Source: Streptomyces sp. NBC_01497
GTDB lineage: Bacteria; Actinomycetota; Actinomycetes; Streptomycetales; Streptomycetaceae
Assembly (NCBI RefSeq): GCF_036250695.1
Contig: NZ_CP109427.1
Span: 6,758,001 to 6,822,000, forward strand
DNA: 64,000 bases
Direction of reading: 5' to 3'
Shown here one piece after another: positions 37,580-46,727 of this stretch. Both the position numbers and the translations under genes were made by a program. Within the stretch, counting starts at the first letter, position 1. Every line of letters starts with the position of its first letter. The notes beneath the pieces are model-generated. The model did not search any database and was not told where the DNA came from. It saw only the letters and a program-made list of their open reading frames with translations.

Positions 37580-37657
37580 GGCCCCAGCATCCCGGTGGGC
37601 CCGGAGGGCGGGCACCGGCGACACGCCCCGACAGCGCCACGTCTTATGCTGCAGAGC

Positions 37658-38209
37658 ATGACGACTGAGCCGGAGCAGCAGATCGGAGTGGGGAGCCCGG
37701 ACGCGTTCCAGCGCCTGTGGACGCCTCACCGGATGGCGTACATCCAGGGTGAGAACAAGCCCAGCGGGTCGGGGGCCGAGGACGGCTGCCCCTTCTGCGC
37801 CATCCCGTCCAAGTCGGACGAGGACGGGCTGGTCGTCGCGCGCGGTGAGCTGGTGTACGCGGTGCTGAACCTCTACCCGTACAACGGCGGCCACCTCATG
37901 GTGGTGCCCTTCCGGCACGTCGCCGACTACACGGAACTGGACGACGCCGAGACCGCGGAGCTCGGGCTGTTCACGAAGCGCGCGATGACCGCGCTGCGCA
38001 CCGCGTCCGGCGCGCACGGCTTCAACATCGGGATGAACCAGGGTGCGGTGGCCGGCGCGGGGATCGCGGCGCACCTGCACCAGCACGTGGTGCCCCGCTG
38101 GGGCGGTGACACCAACTTCATGCCGGTCGTCGGTCATACGAAGGTGCTGCCGCAGCTCCTCGCGGACACGCGCACGATGCTCGCCAAGGCCTGGCCTGCC
38201 GCGTCCTGA
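37658..38209 (+). CDS. HIT-domain nucleotide hydrolase/phosphorylase
   Basis: 183 residues of the histidine-triad family, which cleaves dinucleoside polyphosphates or AMP adducts. The triad is HLHQHVVPRW near residues 134-143. A zinc-type CPFCAIP pair lies near 44-50, as in Ap4A-phosphorylase-like HIT proteins. The N-terminal QRLWTPHRMAYIQGE stretch is typical of the actinobacterial group. ATG at 37658; an in-frame ATG at 37646 would add MLQS. A TATGCT at 37645-37650 could be the -10 of a leaderless transcript. Substrate not determined. Confidence 0.9.
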   Translation: MTTEPEQQIGVGSPDAFQRLWTPHRMAYIQGENKPSGSGAEDGCPFCAIPSKSDEDGLVVARGELVYAVLNLYPYNGGHLMVVPFRHVADYTELDDAETAELGLFTKRAMTALRTASGAHGFNIGMNQGAVAGAGIAAHLHQHVVPRWGGDTNFMPVVGHTKVLPQLLADTRTMLAKAWPAAS

Positions 38210-38214
38210 GCCGC

Positions 38215-38236
38215 CGGGGACCGTGCCGTGTCCCCG
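38215..38236. terminator. Weak hairpin between convergent HIT and membrane protein genes
   Basis: A 7-bp stem (38215-38221 with 38230-38236) and an 8-base loop, just after the HIT stop and before the minus-strand stop at 38239. Confidence 0.4.
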
Positions 38237-38238
38237 CC

Positions 38239-39912
38239 CTAGGCGTTGTACGTGTCGGCCTTCGACGGGGACGGGTCCTGTACCGCGCCGCTGAGGAAGC
38301 CCGCGCGGTTGCCGAAGCCGGTCGTGTCGACGCCGTGCTCGTCCAGTACCCGCAGCGCCGCGTTGTGCGCCGCCCGCAGGACGGGCGTCGCCATGCGCAG
38401 CGCGTCGTCGGCCATGAAGCGGTGCAGCCACGGCTGTTCGGCCCACGCGTGCCGCAGGCCGAAGGGCTCGGGCAACTCCAGTTTGCCGCCGAGGTGGTCC
38501 AGGACCGGCGGGTACCACAGCAGCGGGGCGCGCACCGCGAGCCGCACGACCTCGTCGTTGTCCACGAGCGGCAGGGTACGGGTGTTGGTCTCCCAGAACT
38601 TGACCATTTTCGGTGAGGTCACGGTCTTGGCGGCGGGCCCGGTGAGGAAGAGGCCGTGCACCGGCCCGAGGGCGTGCCCGGTGACCTCGATGCGCAGGGT
38701 CTCGTGCAGCACGGTCACGCTGATCATCATGGTCAGGACCAACTGGCCGTCCCACAGCGTGAACTGCACACCCAGGTAGTGCCGGTTGCCGCTGCCGAAC
38801 TGCTGCTCGTTGCAGATGCGCTGTATCTCGTGCGGCTTGACCTGGTACGCCTCGATGTTCTGGCCCTCGGGCCTGCTGACGGCACCCGCGCCCTGGGCGA
38901 CCGGCGAGACGATCCAGTGCTTCACGGACGGGGTCGGGAAGCCGCCCGTGTTGAGCGGGCCGCGCTCCAGCAGCTTCAGCTGGTCGTGGATGGCCTTGAT
39001 GACGTCCCAGCTGCGGAAGCCGTGGATCTCCTTGCCCGCTTCCTTGGGAACGAGCTGCTCCGCGAGCTGCCAGCCGCCCCAGCGGGTGCCCATGCCGAGT
39101 ATGCCCTTCGGGCCCGCGTAGAAGACCACGTTGGACTGCTGCTCGGCGGTGAGTTTCTGCAGGCCCTGCCGCAACTGCTCGCGGGCGGACTCGCCCGGGT
39201 GACCCGGCACCGCGTCGGGGACCTTCGCGCCGATGCCGCCGCCCGCGAGCAGCGCGTCCCACCTGCCGCGCAGGTCCTTGGCGGTGGACTCGGAGATGCG
39301 CTTGGCGAGGTACCAGCCGACGACCGGCATGAGGATCATGCCGCGCAGGTACCAGCCGAGCACGCCGTTGAACGGCAGGAACAGCAGGACGATCACCGCG
39401 AGGACGCCGACCGCGACGAGCAGCAGCGTGCCGATCACGCCGGCGCTCTTGGCGGCGCCCTTCGACAGGCCACGACGCAGCACGAACACGCCGAACCACA
39501 GCAGCAGTCCCGGCAGGAACAGCACGCCGAAGACCACCGTGACGAGGGTGAGGCGCCGGTCGCGCTCCTTGCGGATGTGGTTCGCGGCCAGGCAGTGCTC
39601 CACGACGGTCTGCGCCTCGATCCCGAAGGACTGGATGAGCGCCTTGCGCCCGCCGCCGAGCGTCCGCGTCTGCACCGCGCGCGAGAACGCCTCACCGAGG
39701 TTCGGGGCGAAGATGTTCCGCTTCTCGCCCTCCTTGGTGCGCGAACCGCCCTTGATGGTGGACTTGTGCCACTCGTTGTCCGCCTTCAGGATCTCCGTGA
39801 TCGGGCTGTCCCTGTAGGCCGCCGAGGCCAGCGCCTGGGTCGCCGCGGTCTGACCCGCCGCGCCCATCAGGGGCACCTGTGCCCCCGGGCTGAAGTCGAA
39901 CCCGTCGCTCAC
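38239..39912 (-). CDS. Conserved membrane protein of unknown function
   Basis: 557 residues from the GTG at 39912, with GGGGCGG upstream. The first 130 residues are soluble. Three or four hydrophobic segments follow (LTLVTVVFGVLFLPGLLLWFG, GVIGTLLLVAVGVLAVIVLL and GMILMPVVGWYLAKRI), then about 330 soluble residues that contain VVFYAGPKGILGMGTRWGGW and a mixed alpha/beta-looking region. No catalytic motif was recognised. It lies 130 bases past the stop of the upstream EF-G-like gene on the same strand, so co-transcription is possible. Confidence 0.75.
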   Translation of the reverse strand: MSDGFDFSPGAQVPLMGAAGQTAATQALASAAYRDSPITEILKADNEWHKSTIKGGSRTKEGEKRNIFAPNLGEAFSRAVQTRTLGGGRKALIQSFGIEAQTVVEHCLAANHIRKERDRRLTLVTVVFGVLFLPGLLLWFGVFVLRRGLSKGAAKSAGVIGTLLLVAVGVLAVIVLLFLPFNGVLGWYLRGMILMPVVGWYLAKRISESTAKDLRGRWDALLAGGGIGAKVPDAVPGHPGESAREQLRQGLQKLTAEQQSNVVFYAGPKGILGMGTRWGGWQLAEQLVPKEAGKEIHGFRSWDVIKAIHDQLKLLERGPLNTGGFPTPSVKHWIVSPVAQGAGAVSRPEGQNIEAYQVKPHEIQRICNEQQFGSGNRHYLGVQFTLWDGQLVLTMMISVTVLHETLRIEVTGHALGPVHGLFLTGPAAKTVTSPKMVKFWETNTRTLPLVDNDEVVRLAVRAPLLWYPPVLDHLGGKLELPEPFGLRHAWAEQPWLHRFMADDALRMATPVLRAAHNAALRVLDEHGVDTTGFGNRAGFLSGAVQDPSPSKADTYNA

Positions 39913-40042
39913 TGCTGACCGCCCCCACCCGTCGCCCGAGGTCCCGCTGTGCCACCTCTTCCCGCTCGGCGGGCCTCGCACGCCTGCTGAGCTGGGCACC
40001 CAGCCTATCCGGGGTGCCCCGCCCGTGGCAGTCATATGTCAA

Positions 40043-42277
40043 CTATGCGTCGATCAGGCTCCGTTCCCGCAGCTTTTCGGCCACCGCGGGCGGCATCGGC
40101 TCGTGGCGCGCGTACCGGCGGCTGAAGCGGCCGGTGCCGTGCGCGAGGGACCTCAGGTCGACCGCGTAGCGGCCGATCTCCAGCTCCGGCACCTCCGCGC
40201 GCACCAGGGTCAGCCCCCGGCCCGCCGGTTCGGTGCCGACGACACGGCCCCTGCGGCCGGACAGGTCGCTCATGACAGGACCGACGTACTCGTCGGGCAC
40301 CAGTACGGCGACGTCGGCGACCGGTTCGAGCAGATGGATCGGCGCGGCCCCGGCAGCGTCCCGCAGCGCCAGCGCGCCCGCGGTCTGGAACGCGCCGTCC
40401 GAGGAATCCACCGAGTGGGCCTTGCCGTCGAACAGGGTGACCCGCACGTCGACCAGCGGGTGCCCGGCCGCGACCCCGCGCGCGGCCTGGGCGCGGACGC
40501 CCTTCTCGACGGACGGGACGAACTGCCGGGGCACCGCGCCGCCCACCACCTTGTCGACGAACTCGACGCCCGACCCCGGCGGCAGCGGCTCCACCTCGAC
40601 CTCGCAGATCGCGAACTGGCCGTGTCCGCCGGACTGTTTGACGTGTCGGCCGCGACCCGTCGCCACGGCGCCGAACGTCTCCCGCAGCGGCACCCGGTGC
40701 GCCACGGCGTCGACCCGGACGCCGTAGCGGCTGCGCAGCCGCTCCAGCGCGACCTCCTGGTGCGCCTCGCCCAGGCACCACAGCACCAACTGGCCGGTTC
40801 CCCGGTTGTGTTCGAGGCGCATGGTGGGGTCCTCCGCGACGAGCCGCGCGAGGCCCTGCGACAGCCTGTCCTCGTCGGCCTTGCTGTGGGCCTCGACGGC
40901 CAGCGGCAGCAGCGGGTCGGGCAGGGGCCACGGCTGGACGAGCAGCGGATCGGACGGCGCGGAGAGGGTGTCACCGGTCTCCGCGTGCGTGAGTTTCGCG
41001 ACGCACGCGAGGTCGCCCGCCCGGCACTCGGTCACGGCGCGCTGCTGCTTGCCGAAGGGGGAGGAGAGCGAGCCGACGTGCTCGTCCGCGTCGTGCGCGG
41101 CGTCCTGCCCGGCCGCGGCGCCATCGGGGCCGCTCCCGTCGGCGGGGTGGTGGCCGCGGACGTGCACCGTCGCGTCGGGCAGCAGCGTGCCGGAGAACAC
41201 CCGTACCAGCGAGATCCGCCCCACGTACGGGTCGGAGGCGCTCTTGACGACCTCCGCGACGAGCGGGCCCGCCGGGTCGCAGCCGATGCCCTCGCGCGCG
41301 GCGCCGGCCGGGGTGGTGATCCCGGGAGCGGTGCGTTCGAGGGGCGAGGGGAAGCCACCGGTGACCAGCTCCAGCAGCTCGACGGTGCCGAGCCCCTGGG
41401 CGGCGCCCTCCGGGGCGGGCGCCGCCGCGAGCACCGGATGGAACACCCCGCGGGCCACGGCCTTCTCCAGGTCGGCCGTCAGGGTGTCCACGTCGATGTC
41501 CTCACCCGCGAGGTAGCGGTCCATGAGGGTCTCGTCCTCGCTCTCGGCGATGATCCCCTCGATGAGCCGGTTGCGCGCCGCCTCCACGGCCGGCAGTTCC
41601 TCGTCGGACGGGGGCCGGGCGGTGCGCCCGCCCGTCGCGTAGTCGTACAGCCGCCGCGTCAGCAGGCCCGTCAGGCCGGTGGCGGGCGCGTGTCCGTCCG
41701 GTCCCTCGGGGCCGAGGACGGGGAGGTACAGCGGCACGACGGCGTCGGGGTCGTCGCCGCCGAGGACGCGTCCGCACACCTCGGTCATCGCCTCGAAGGC
41801 GGTGCGCGCGGTGTCGAGGTGGGTCACGACGATGGCGCGCGGCATGCCGACCGCCGCGCACTCGTCCCAGACGGCGCGTGTGGCGCCCGCGACGGCCTCG
41901 GCCTCCTGCGCGGCCGAGACAACGAAAAGGGCCGCGTCCGCTGCGCGCAGACCGGCCCTCAGCTCGCCGACGAAGTCGGCATAACCCGGTGTGTCAAGGA
42001 GATTGATCTTGTATCCGCCCCATTCGACCGGCACCAGTGACAGCTGTACGGAGCGGTGCTGCCGGTGTTCGATCTCGTCGTAGTCGGAGACGGTCCCGCC
42101 GTCCTCGACCCGCCCCGGCCTCACCACCGCTCCCGCGGTCTGGGCCAGCGCCTCGACGAGCGTCGTCTTGCCCGATCCGCTGTGCCCGACCAGGACCACG
42201 TTCCTGACCGCCGCGGGCCGGCCGGCCGCCGGTGCCCCCGCGGCGGCCCCGGCAGGTTTCTTCGCCTTGTCGCCCAT
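40043..42277 (-). CDS. EF-G-like translational GTPase (EF-G2 paralogue)
   Basis: 744 residues with the five-domain EF-G plan. G1 is GHSGSGKTTL (31-40). G3 is DTPGYADF (95-102), where true EF-G has DTPGHVDF, so the catalytic histidine is Tyr99. G4 is THLD (152-155) in place of NKxD. Domain IV (AICEVEVEPLPPGSGVEF) and the C-terminal domain (EPVADVAVLVPDEYVGPVMS) are present. The mycobacterial EF-G2 studied by others does not show ribosome-dependent GTPase activity; this protein may be similar. The Ala/Gly/Pro-rich first 22 residues are extra. The main fusA is not in the window. Confidence 0.92.
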   Translation of the reverse strand: MGDKAKKPAGAAAGAPAAGRPAAVRNVVLVGHSGSGKTTLVEALAQTAGAVVRPGRVEDGGTVSDYDEIEHRQHRSVQLSLVPVEWGGYKINLLDTPGYADFVGELRAGLRAADAALFVVSAAQEAEAVAGATRAVWDECAAVGMPRAIVVTHLDTARTAFEAMTEVCGRVLGGDDPDAVVPLYLPVLGPEGPDGHAPATGLTGLLTRRLYDYATGGRTARPPSDEELPAVEAARNRLIEGIIAESEDETLMDRYLAGEDIDVDTLTADLEKAVARGVFHPVLAAAPAPEGAAQGLGTVELLELVTGGFPSPLERTAPGITTPAGAAREGIGCDPAGPLVAEVVKSASDPYVGRISLVRVFSGTLLPDATVHVRGHHPADGSGPDGAAAGQDAAHDADEHVGSLSSPFGKQQRAVTECRAGDLACVAKLTHAETGDTLSAPSDPLLVQPWPLPDPLLPLAVEAHSKADEDRLSQGLARLVAEDPTMRLEHNRGTGQLVLWCLGEAHQEVALERLRSRYGVRVDAVAHRVPLRETFGAVATGRGRHVKQSGGHGQFAICEVEVEPLPPGSGVEFVDKVVGGAVPRQFVPSVEKGVRAQAARGVAAGHPLVDVRVTLFDGKAHSVDSSDGAFQTAGALALRDAAGAAPIHLLEPVADVAVLVPDEYVGPVMSDLSGRRGRVVGTEPAGRGLTLVRAEVPELEIGRYAVDLRSLAHGTGRFSRRYARHEPMPPAVAEKLRERSLIDA

Positions 42278-42558
42278 GGTCCTGCCTCCCGGTTGTCATC
42301 GCGCGCTGAGGAGATGTGAAGGGCGCGGACGCAGGGGGAGCGGCACGGGCAGCTCCGGCGGTGCCCACGGTGTCCTTCGAGCTTCGCACTTCGCTCAGGT
42401 CGCGTCCATCCGTCGTTCCCCGGCGTCCGGGCGCCGCGCGCCCCGTGCGCGGGCGCCACGCCCCCCGGGGACCCGGCAGTGACGGGCGGCGGTCGTGGCT
42501 ACGATGGGCCAGCCGACGGCCACCGGGGCCGTCAGGCGCCAACGACCCCGGGAAAGCC

Positions 42559-43260
42559 ATGCTGAACAAGTACGCGCGTGCGTTCTTCACGCGTGTCCTC
42601 ACGCCGTTCGCCGCGCTCCTGCTCCGAAGAGGGGTGAGCCCGGACACGGTCACGCTGATCGGCACGGCGGGGGTGGTGGCGGGCGCGCTGGTGTTCTACC
42701 CCCGTGGCGAGTTCTTCTGGGGCACGATCTGCATCACCGTCTTCGTCTTCTCCGACCTGGTCGACGGCAACATGGCGCGGCAGGCCGGCGTCTCCAGCCG
42801 GTGGGGCGCGTTCCTCGACTCGACGCTCGACCGGGTCGCCGACGGTGCGATCTTCGGTGGCTTCGCGCTCTGGTACGCGGGCACCGGCGACAACGACATG
42901 ATGTGCGCGGTCGCCATCTTCTGCCTCGCGAGCGGCCAGGTCGTGTCGTACACCAAGGCCCGCGGCGAGTCGATCGGCCTGCCCGTCGCCGTCAACGGAC
43001 TGGTGGAACGCGCGGAACGCCTGGTGATCACCCTCGTCCTGGGCGGTCTGGCCGGGTTCCACCGCACCTTCGGGGTGCCGGGCATCCAGATCCTGCTGCC
43101 CATCGCGCTGTGGATCGTGGCGGCCGGATCGCTGGTGACGCTGTGCCAGCGGGTCGTCACCGTACGGCGCGAGGCGGCGGAGGCCGACGCGGCGAAGGCC
43201 GAGGCGGAGGCCGGCGCCCCTGGCGCCCCCGGCGCCGGCGCGTCCGGGGCCGCCTCGTGA
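42559..43260 (+). CDS. pgsA: Phosphatidylinositol phosphate synthase (CDP-alcohol phosphotransferase)
   Basis: 233 residues. Condenses CDP-diacylglycerol with inositol 1-phosphate, the entry step to phosphatidylinositol and PIMs, at the membrane. The catalytic signature DG-x2-AR-x8-G-x3-D-x3-D is exact: DGNMARQAGVSSRWGAFLDS, then D. Six hydrophobic segments follow the usual plan. A Lys/Glu/Ala-rich tail ends the protein. ATG at 42559 with GGAAAG upstream. The stop overlaps the GTG of the next gene, making a tightly coupled operon with the acyltransferase and pimA. Confidence 0.95.
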   Translation: MLNKYARAFFTRVLTPFAALLLRRGVSPDTVTLIGTAGVVAGALVFYPRGEFFWGTICITVFVFSDLVDGNMARQAGVSSRWGAFLDSTLDRVADGAIFGGFALWYAGTGDNDMMCAVAIFCLASGQVVSYTKARGESIGLPVAVNGLVERAERLVITLVLGGLAGFHRTFGVPGIQILLPIALWIVAAGSLVTLCQRVVTVRREAAEADAAKAEAEAGAPGAPGAGASGAAS

Positions 43261-44192
43261 GCGACGCGAAGGACCGCGCCACCGACGCCCTCTACGGGCT
43301 CGGCTGGGCCACGGTCAAGACCCTCCCGGAACCCGTCGCCCGCTCGCTGGGCCGGACCGTCGCGGACGTCGCCTGGAAGCGGCGCGGCAAGGCGATAGAG
43401 CGTCTGGAGAGCAACCTCGCCCGGGTGGTCCCGGACGCGGGCCCCGAGCGGCTCGCCGAACTGTCGAAGGCCGGGATGCGCTCGTACCTGCGCTACTGGA
43501 TGGAGTCCTTCCGGCTGCCCACCTGGTCCAAGGAGCGGGTGGTGAACGGCTTCGCGCCGAAGGGGGTGCACCACCTCGACGAGGCGTTCGCCGCGAACCG
43601 GGGCGTGATCATAGCGCTGCCGCACCTCGCCAACTGGGACCTCGCGGGCGCCTGGGTGGCCCAGGCCCTCGGCCGGAACTTCACCACGGTCGCGGAACGG
43701 CTCAAGCCCGAGAGCCTGTACGACCGGTTCGTCGCCTACCGCGAGAGCCTCGGCATGGAGGTGCTGCCGCACGCGGGCGGCGCCGCGTTCGGCACGCTCG
43801 CCCGGCGCCTGCGCGGCGGCGGCATGGTCTGTCTGGTCGCCGACCGCGACCTGTCGTCCTCGGGCGTCGAGGTCGACTTCTTCGGGGAGCGCGCCACCAT
43901 GCCCGCGGGGCCCGCCCTGCTCGCCCAGCACACCGGCGCGGCGCTGCTGCCGGTCACCCTCTGGTACGACGACTCGCCGGTCATGCGCGGCGCGGTGCAT
44001 CCGCCCGTCGAGGTGCCCGCCTCGGGCACGCGCGCCGAGAAGACGTCGTCCATGACCCAGGCGCTGGCCGACGTCTTCGCCGGGGGGATCGCCGAACACC
44101 CGCAGGACTGGCACATGTTGCAGCGGCTGTGGCTCGCGGACCTCGATCCGCGCGGCCCCGGCGCGCCGGGGCAGGGGCGGGCGCAGTCATGA
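43257..44192 (+). CDS. Phosphatidylinositol mannoside acyltransferase (PatA-like)
   Basis: 311 residues of the lipid A lauroyltransferase-like family. In actinobacteria it acylates the mannose of PIM1/PIM2 at the inner face of the membrane. The HxxxxD box is ALPHLANWDLAGAW (near residues 121-134). The GTG start overlaps the pgsA stop by four bases (GTGA) and its own stop overlaps the pimA ATG, so all three proteins are probably made in step. Length is normal for the family. Confidence 0.9.
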   Translation: MSDAKDRATDALYGLGWATVKTLPEPVARSLGRTVADVAWKRRGKAIERLESNLARVVPDAGPERLAELSKAGMRSYLRYWMESFRLPTWSKERVVNGFAPKGVHHLDEAFAANRGVIIALPHLANWDLAGAWVAQALGRNFTTVAERLKPESLYDRFVAYRESLGMEVLPHAGGAAFGTLARRLRGGGMVCLVADRDLSSSGVEVDFFGERATMPAGPALLAQHTGAALLPVTLWYDDSPVMRGAVHPPVEVPASGTRAEKTSSMTQALADVFAGGIAEHPQDWHMLQRLWLADLDPRGPGAPGQGRAQS

Positions 44193-45337
44193 GGATCGGC
44201 ATCGTCTGCCCGTACTCCTGGGACGTCCCGGGGGGCGTGCAGTTCCACATCAGGGACCTCTCGGAACACCTCATCAAGCTCGGCCACGAGGTGTCCGTCC
44301 TCGCACCCGCCGACGACGAGACGCCGCTGCCGCCCTACGTGGTCTCCGCGGGCCGCGCGGTACCCGTCCCGTACAACGGGTCGGTGGCGCGCCTCAACTT
44401 CGGCTTCATCTCGGCGGCGCGCGTGCGGCGGTGGCTGCACGACGGCCACTTCGACGTCGTGCACATCCACGAACCGTCCTCGCCGTCCCTCGGACTGCTC
44501 ACCTGCTGGGCGGCGCAGGGCCCGATCGTCGCGACGTTCCACACGTCGAACCCGCGCTCGCGCGCGATGATCGCCGCCTACGCGATCCTCCAGGCGGCGC
44601 TGGAGAAGATCAGCGCGCGCATCGCGGTGAGCGAGTACGCGCGGCGCACCCTGGTGGAACACCTCGGCGGCGACGCCGTGGTGATCCCCAACGGCGTCGA
44701 CGTCGACTTCTTCGCGAAGGCGGAGCCCGACCCGGCCTGGCAGGGCCGGGGCAGGGCGAGCACGATCGGCTTCGTCGGCCGCATCGACGAGCCGCGCAAG
44801 GGCCTGCCGGTCCTGATGCGGGCCCTGCCGAAGATCCTCGCGGCGCGGCCGGAGACCCGGCTGCTGGTCGCGGGGCGCGGCGACGAGAAGGAGGCGGTGG
44901 CGTCACTGCCCCGGGAGTCGCGCTCGCGGGTCGAGTTCCTCGGCATGATCAGTGACGAGGACAAGGCGCGGCTCCTGAGCAGCGTCGACCTGTACGTGGC
45001 GCCCAACACGGGCGGCGAGAGCTTCGGCATCATCCTGGTCGAGGCGATGTCCGCGGGGGCGCCGGTGCTGGCGAGCGACCTGGAGGCGTTCGCGCAGGTG
45101 CTGGGGCAGGGCCAGGCGGGCGTGCTGTTCCCGAACGAGGACGCGGACGCGCTGGCCACGACGGCGCTCGCGCTGCTGGCGGACGACCCGCGCCGGGCCG
45201 CGCTGCGCGACCGCGCCTCGGCGCACGTGCGGCGCTTCGACTGGTCGACGGTCGGTGCGGACATCCTCGCCGTGTACGAGACGGTCGCGGACGGCGCGGC
45301 CCAGGTGGCGGCGGTGGAGCGCGGGCCCCGCGTCTAG
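44189..45337 (+). CDS. pimA: Phosphatidyl-myo-inositol mannosyltransferase PimA
   Basis: 382 residues, GT4 fold. Transfers mannose from GDP-mannose to phosphatidylinositol, giving PIM1, on the cytoplasmic face. Family marks: MRIGIVCPYSWDVPGGVQ at the N-terminus, HIHEPSSPSLGLL, TFHTSNPRSR, the hinge region FVGRIDEPRKGLPVL, and GESFGIILVEAMSAGAPV with the donor-binding EX7E pair. It ends the pgsA-acyltransferase-pimA operon. ATG overlaps the preceding TGA. Confidence 0.95.
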   Translation: MRIGIVCPYSWDVPGGVQFHIRDLSEHLIKLGHEVSVLAPADDETPLPPYVVSAGRAVPVPYNGSVARLNFGFISAARVRRWLHDGHFDVVHIHEPSSPSLGLLTCWAAQGPIVATFHTSNPRSRAMIAAYAILQAALEKISARIAVSEYARRTLVEHLGGDAVVIPNGVDVDFFAKAEPDPAWQGRGRASTIGFVGRIDEPRKGLPVLMRALPKILAARPETRLLVAGRGDEKEAVASLPRESRSRVEFLGMISDEDKARLLSSVDLYVAPNTGGESFGIILVEAMSAGAPVLASDLEAFAQVLGQGQAGVLFPNEDADALATTALALLADDPRRAALRDRASAHVRRFDWSTVGADILAVYETVADGAAQVAAVERGPRV

Positions 45338-45658
45338 GCGTCGGTCGCCGTGGCGCGGAGGGGCTTTGTCGCTTTGTCGCCTCCCGGCGGGACGCGTCGC
45401 GCCGGGCACGGCGCCGCCTTCGCCCGCGTCCGGCAGGGGCCGGCGGGCGTCCCGCGTCGCCGCGTGCGCGCCGGTCCGTCGGGGGGCTGGCGCCCAACAC
45501 CCGGTTTCTTGGCGCTGGTTGGGGCGCCAGGAGTTCCATGGACGCTCCCCGGCAGGGGCGTTCGGAGCGGCGGACGGCAGCCGTTCGCCCGCGCCCGGTG
45601 CCGGCGGGACGGCCGGAGACCGGGGTACGGGCCGGCCCGTGGCCGGTAGCCTGCTGGC
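45338..45658. other. 321-base intergenic region after pimA
   Basis: No gene is recognised. CTTTGTCG occurs twice back to back near 45363-45378. A good -10, TAGCCT (45647-45652), lies seven bases before the GTG of the next gene and would give a leaderless transcript. No clear pimA terminator was found. Confidence 0.45.
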
Positions 45659-46210
45659 GTGATCGTGACCCTCGCCTGGATCGGCGTCGCCGTCGTCGTG
45701 CTCGTCGCCTTCGGCCTCTACCTGAGCTGGACCGCCGGCCGGCTCGACCGGCTGCACGCCCGGATCGACGCCACCCGCGCCTCGCTCGACGCCACCCTGC
45801 TGCGCCGCGCCTCCGTCGCCCAGGAGGTCGCGACCTCCGGCGTGCTCGACCCGGCGGCGTCCATCGTGCTGTACGAGGCCGCACACGCGGCCCGGCAGGC
45901 GGAGGAAGAGGAGCGCGAGGTCGCGGAGAGCGAACTGAGCCAGGCGCTGCGCGCGGTGTTCGGCGAGTCCGTGCAGGTCGAAGCCGTACGGGCGGTACCG
46001 GGCGGGGTGGAGGCGGCCGACGAACTCGGCGCCGCGGTACGCCGCGTCCCCATGGCGCGCCGCTTCTACAACGACGCCGTGCGGGCCGCCCGGGCCCTGC
46101 GCAGGCACCGCAAGGTGCGCTGGTTCCGGCTGGCCGGGCACGCCCCGCGCCCGCTCGCGTTCGAGATGGACGACGAGGCGCCGGTCGCGCTCGCGGACCG
46201 CGCCGCCTAG
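45659..46210 (+). CDS. LemA-like membrane-anchored protein
   Basis: 183 residues. One N-terminal helix (VTLAWIGVAVVVLVAFGLYLSW) is followed by a long helical soluble domain (RLDRLHARIDATRASLDATL, then many Glu/Ala-rich helices). The layout, an N-terminal anchor followed by a helical bundle starting RLxRLxxR, resembles LemA proteins, though the match is loose. GTG at 45659 with TAGCCT just upstream suggests a leaderless mRNA. Function unknown. Confidence 0.7.
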   Translation: MIVTLAWIGVAVVVLVAFGLYLSWTAGRLDRLHARIDATRASLDATLLRRASVAQEVATSGVLDPAASIVLYEAAHAARQAEEEEREVAESELSQALRAVFGESVQVEAVRAVPGGVEAADELGAAVRRVPMARRFYNDAVRAARALRRHRKVRWFRLAGHAPRPLAFEMDDEAPVALADRAA

Positions 46211-46727
46211 CGCGCTGCCGCGGATCGGGCGCCCCCGCGGAGCCCGGACGCCCTGGCGGGAACTGGCGCCGTCCGGCAGGGCCGGGCGCCCCTCCCTGGG
46301 AGCGGCGCCCGCCGGGTGAACCAGCGCGGTCCCCGAGAGGCGGGCACTGCCGGAGATTGAGCAGCCCGCCGGAGAACGGACGCCATGCCCCAGGAGCCGG
46401 GGGATTTCCGCGAGCTCGGGCAGAGCGCCGGAGAACGAGCGCCCTGCCGGGAGAACGAGCGCCCCGCCTGGAGAACGAGCGCCCCGCCCGGAGTGCGGGC
46501 GCTCTCCGGTGAGTGAGCGCCCCGCCCTGGATCGGGCTCCCTGGGGCGCCCCCTGAAGCGGGCGCCTTGAAGGGGCTCCCCGGCGGGAGGGCGAGCCCCG
46601 GCGGACAGTGGCGCGGATCGCGTCCCGAGAGGTCCACCGCCCGCGCATTGGCTCTTGTCGCCCGCCCGTCACCAGGCGTTTCCTCTGATTGGCAGGTTTC
46701 CGTCCCTTTCACCTCAGCGAGGCCCTT
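46211..46727. other. 517-base intergenic region upstream of pdxS
   Basis: It contains degenerate 20-bp tandem repeats (46352-46530, listed separately). Downstream, GAGG at 46719-46722 is the pdxS ribosome site. TTGGCT (46649-46654) may be a -35, but no -10 at correct spacing was found. No coding region is believed. Confidence 0.5.
46352..46530. repeat. Degenerate 20-bp tandem repeats before pdxS
   Basis: The core unit GGAGAACGAGCGCCCCGCC(N) is nearly perfect at 46430-46449, 46450-46469 and 46470-46489. It decays into GGAGTGCGGGCGCTCTCCGG (46490-46509) and a further relic to about 46530. Upstream relics are GGAGATTGAGCAGCCCGCC (46352-46370) and GGAGAACGGACGCCATGCC (46371-46389). The pattern suggests an old array with a recently expanded centre. 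Confidence 0.85.

Noticed and set aside
45659..46210. NUDIX or other enzyme
   Set aside because: No catalytic motif; only an N-terminal anchor and helical domain are seen.
46352..46530. CRISPR or phage attachment array before pdxS
   Set aside because: Units are contiguous and degenerate with no spacers; no integrase nearby.
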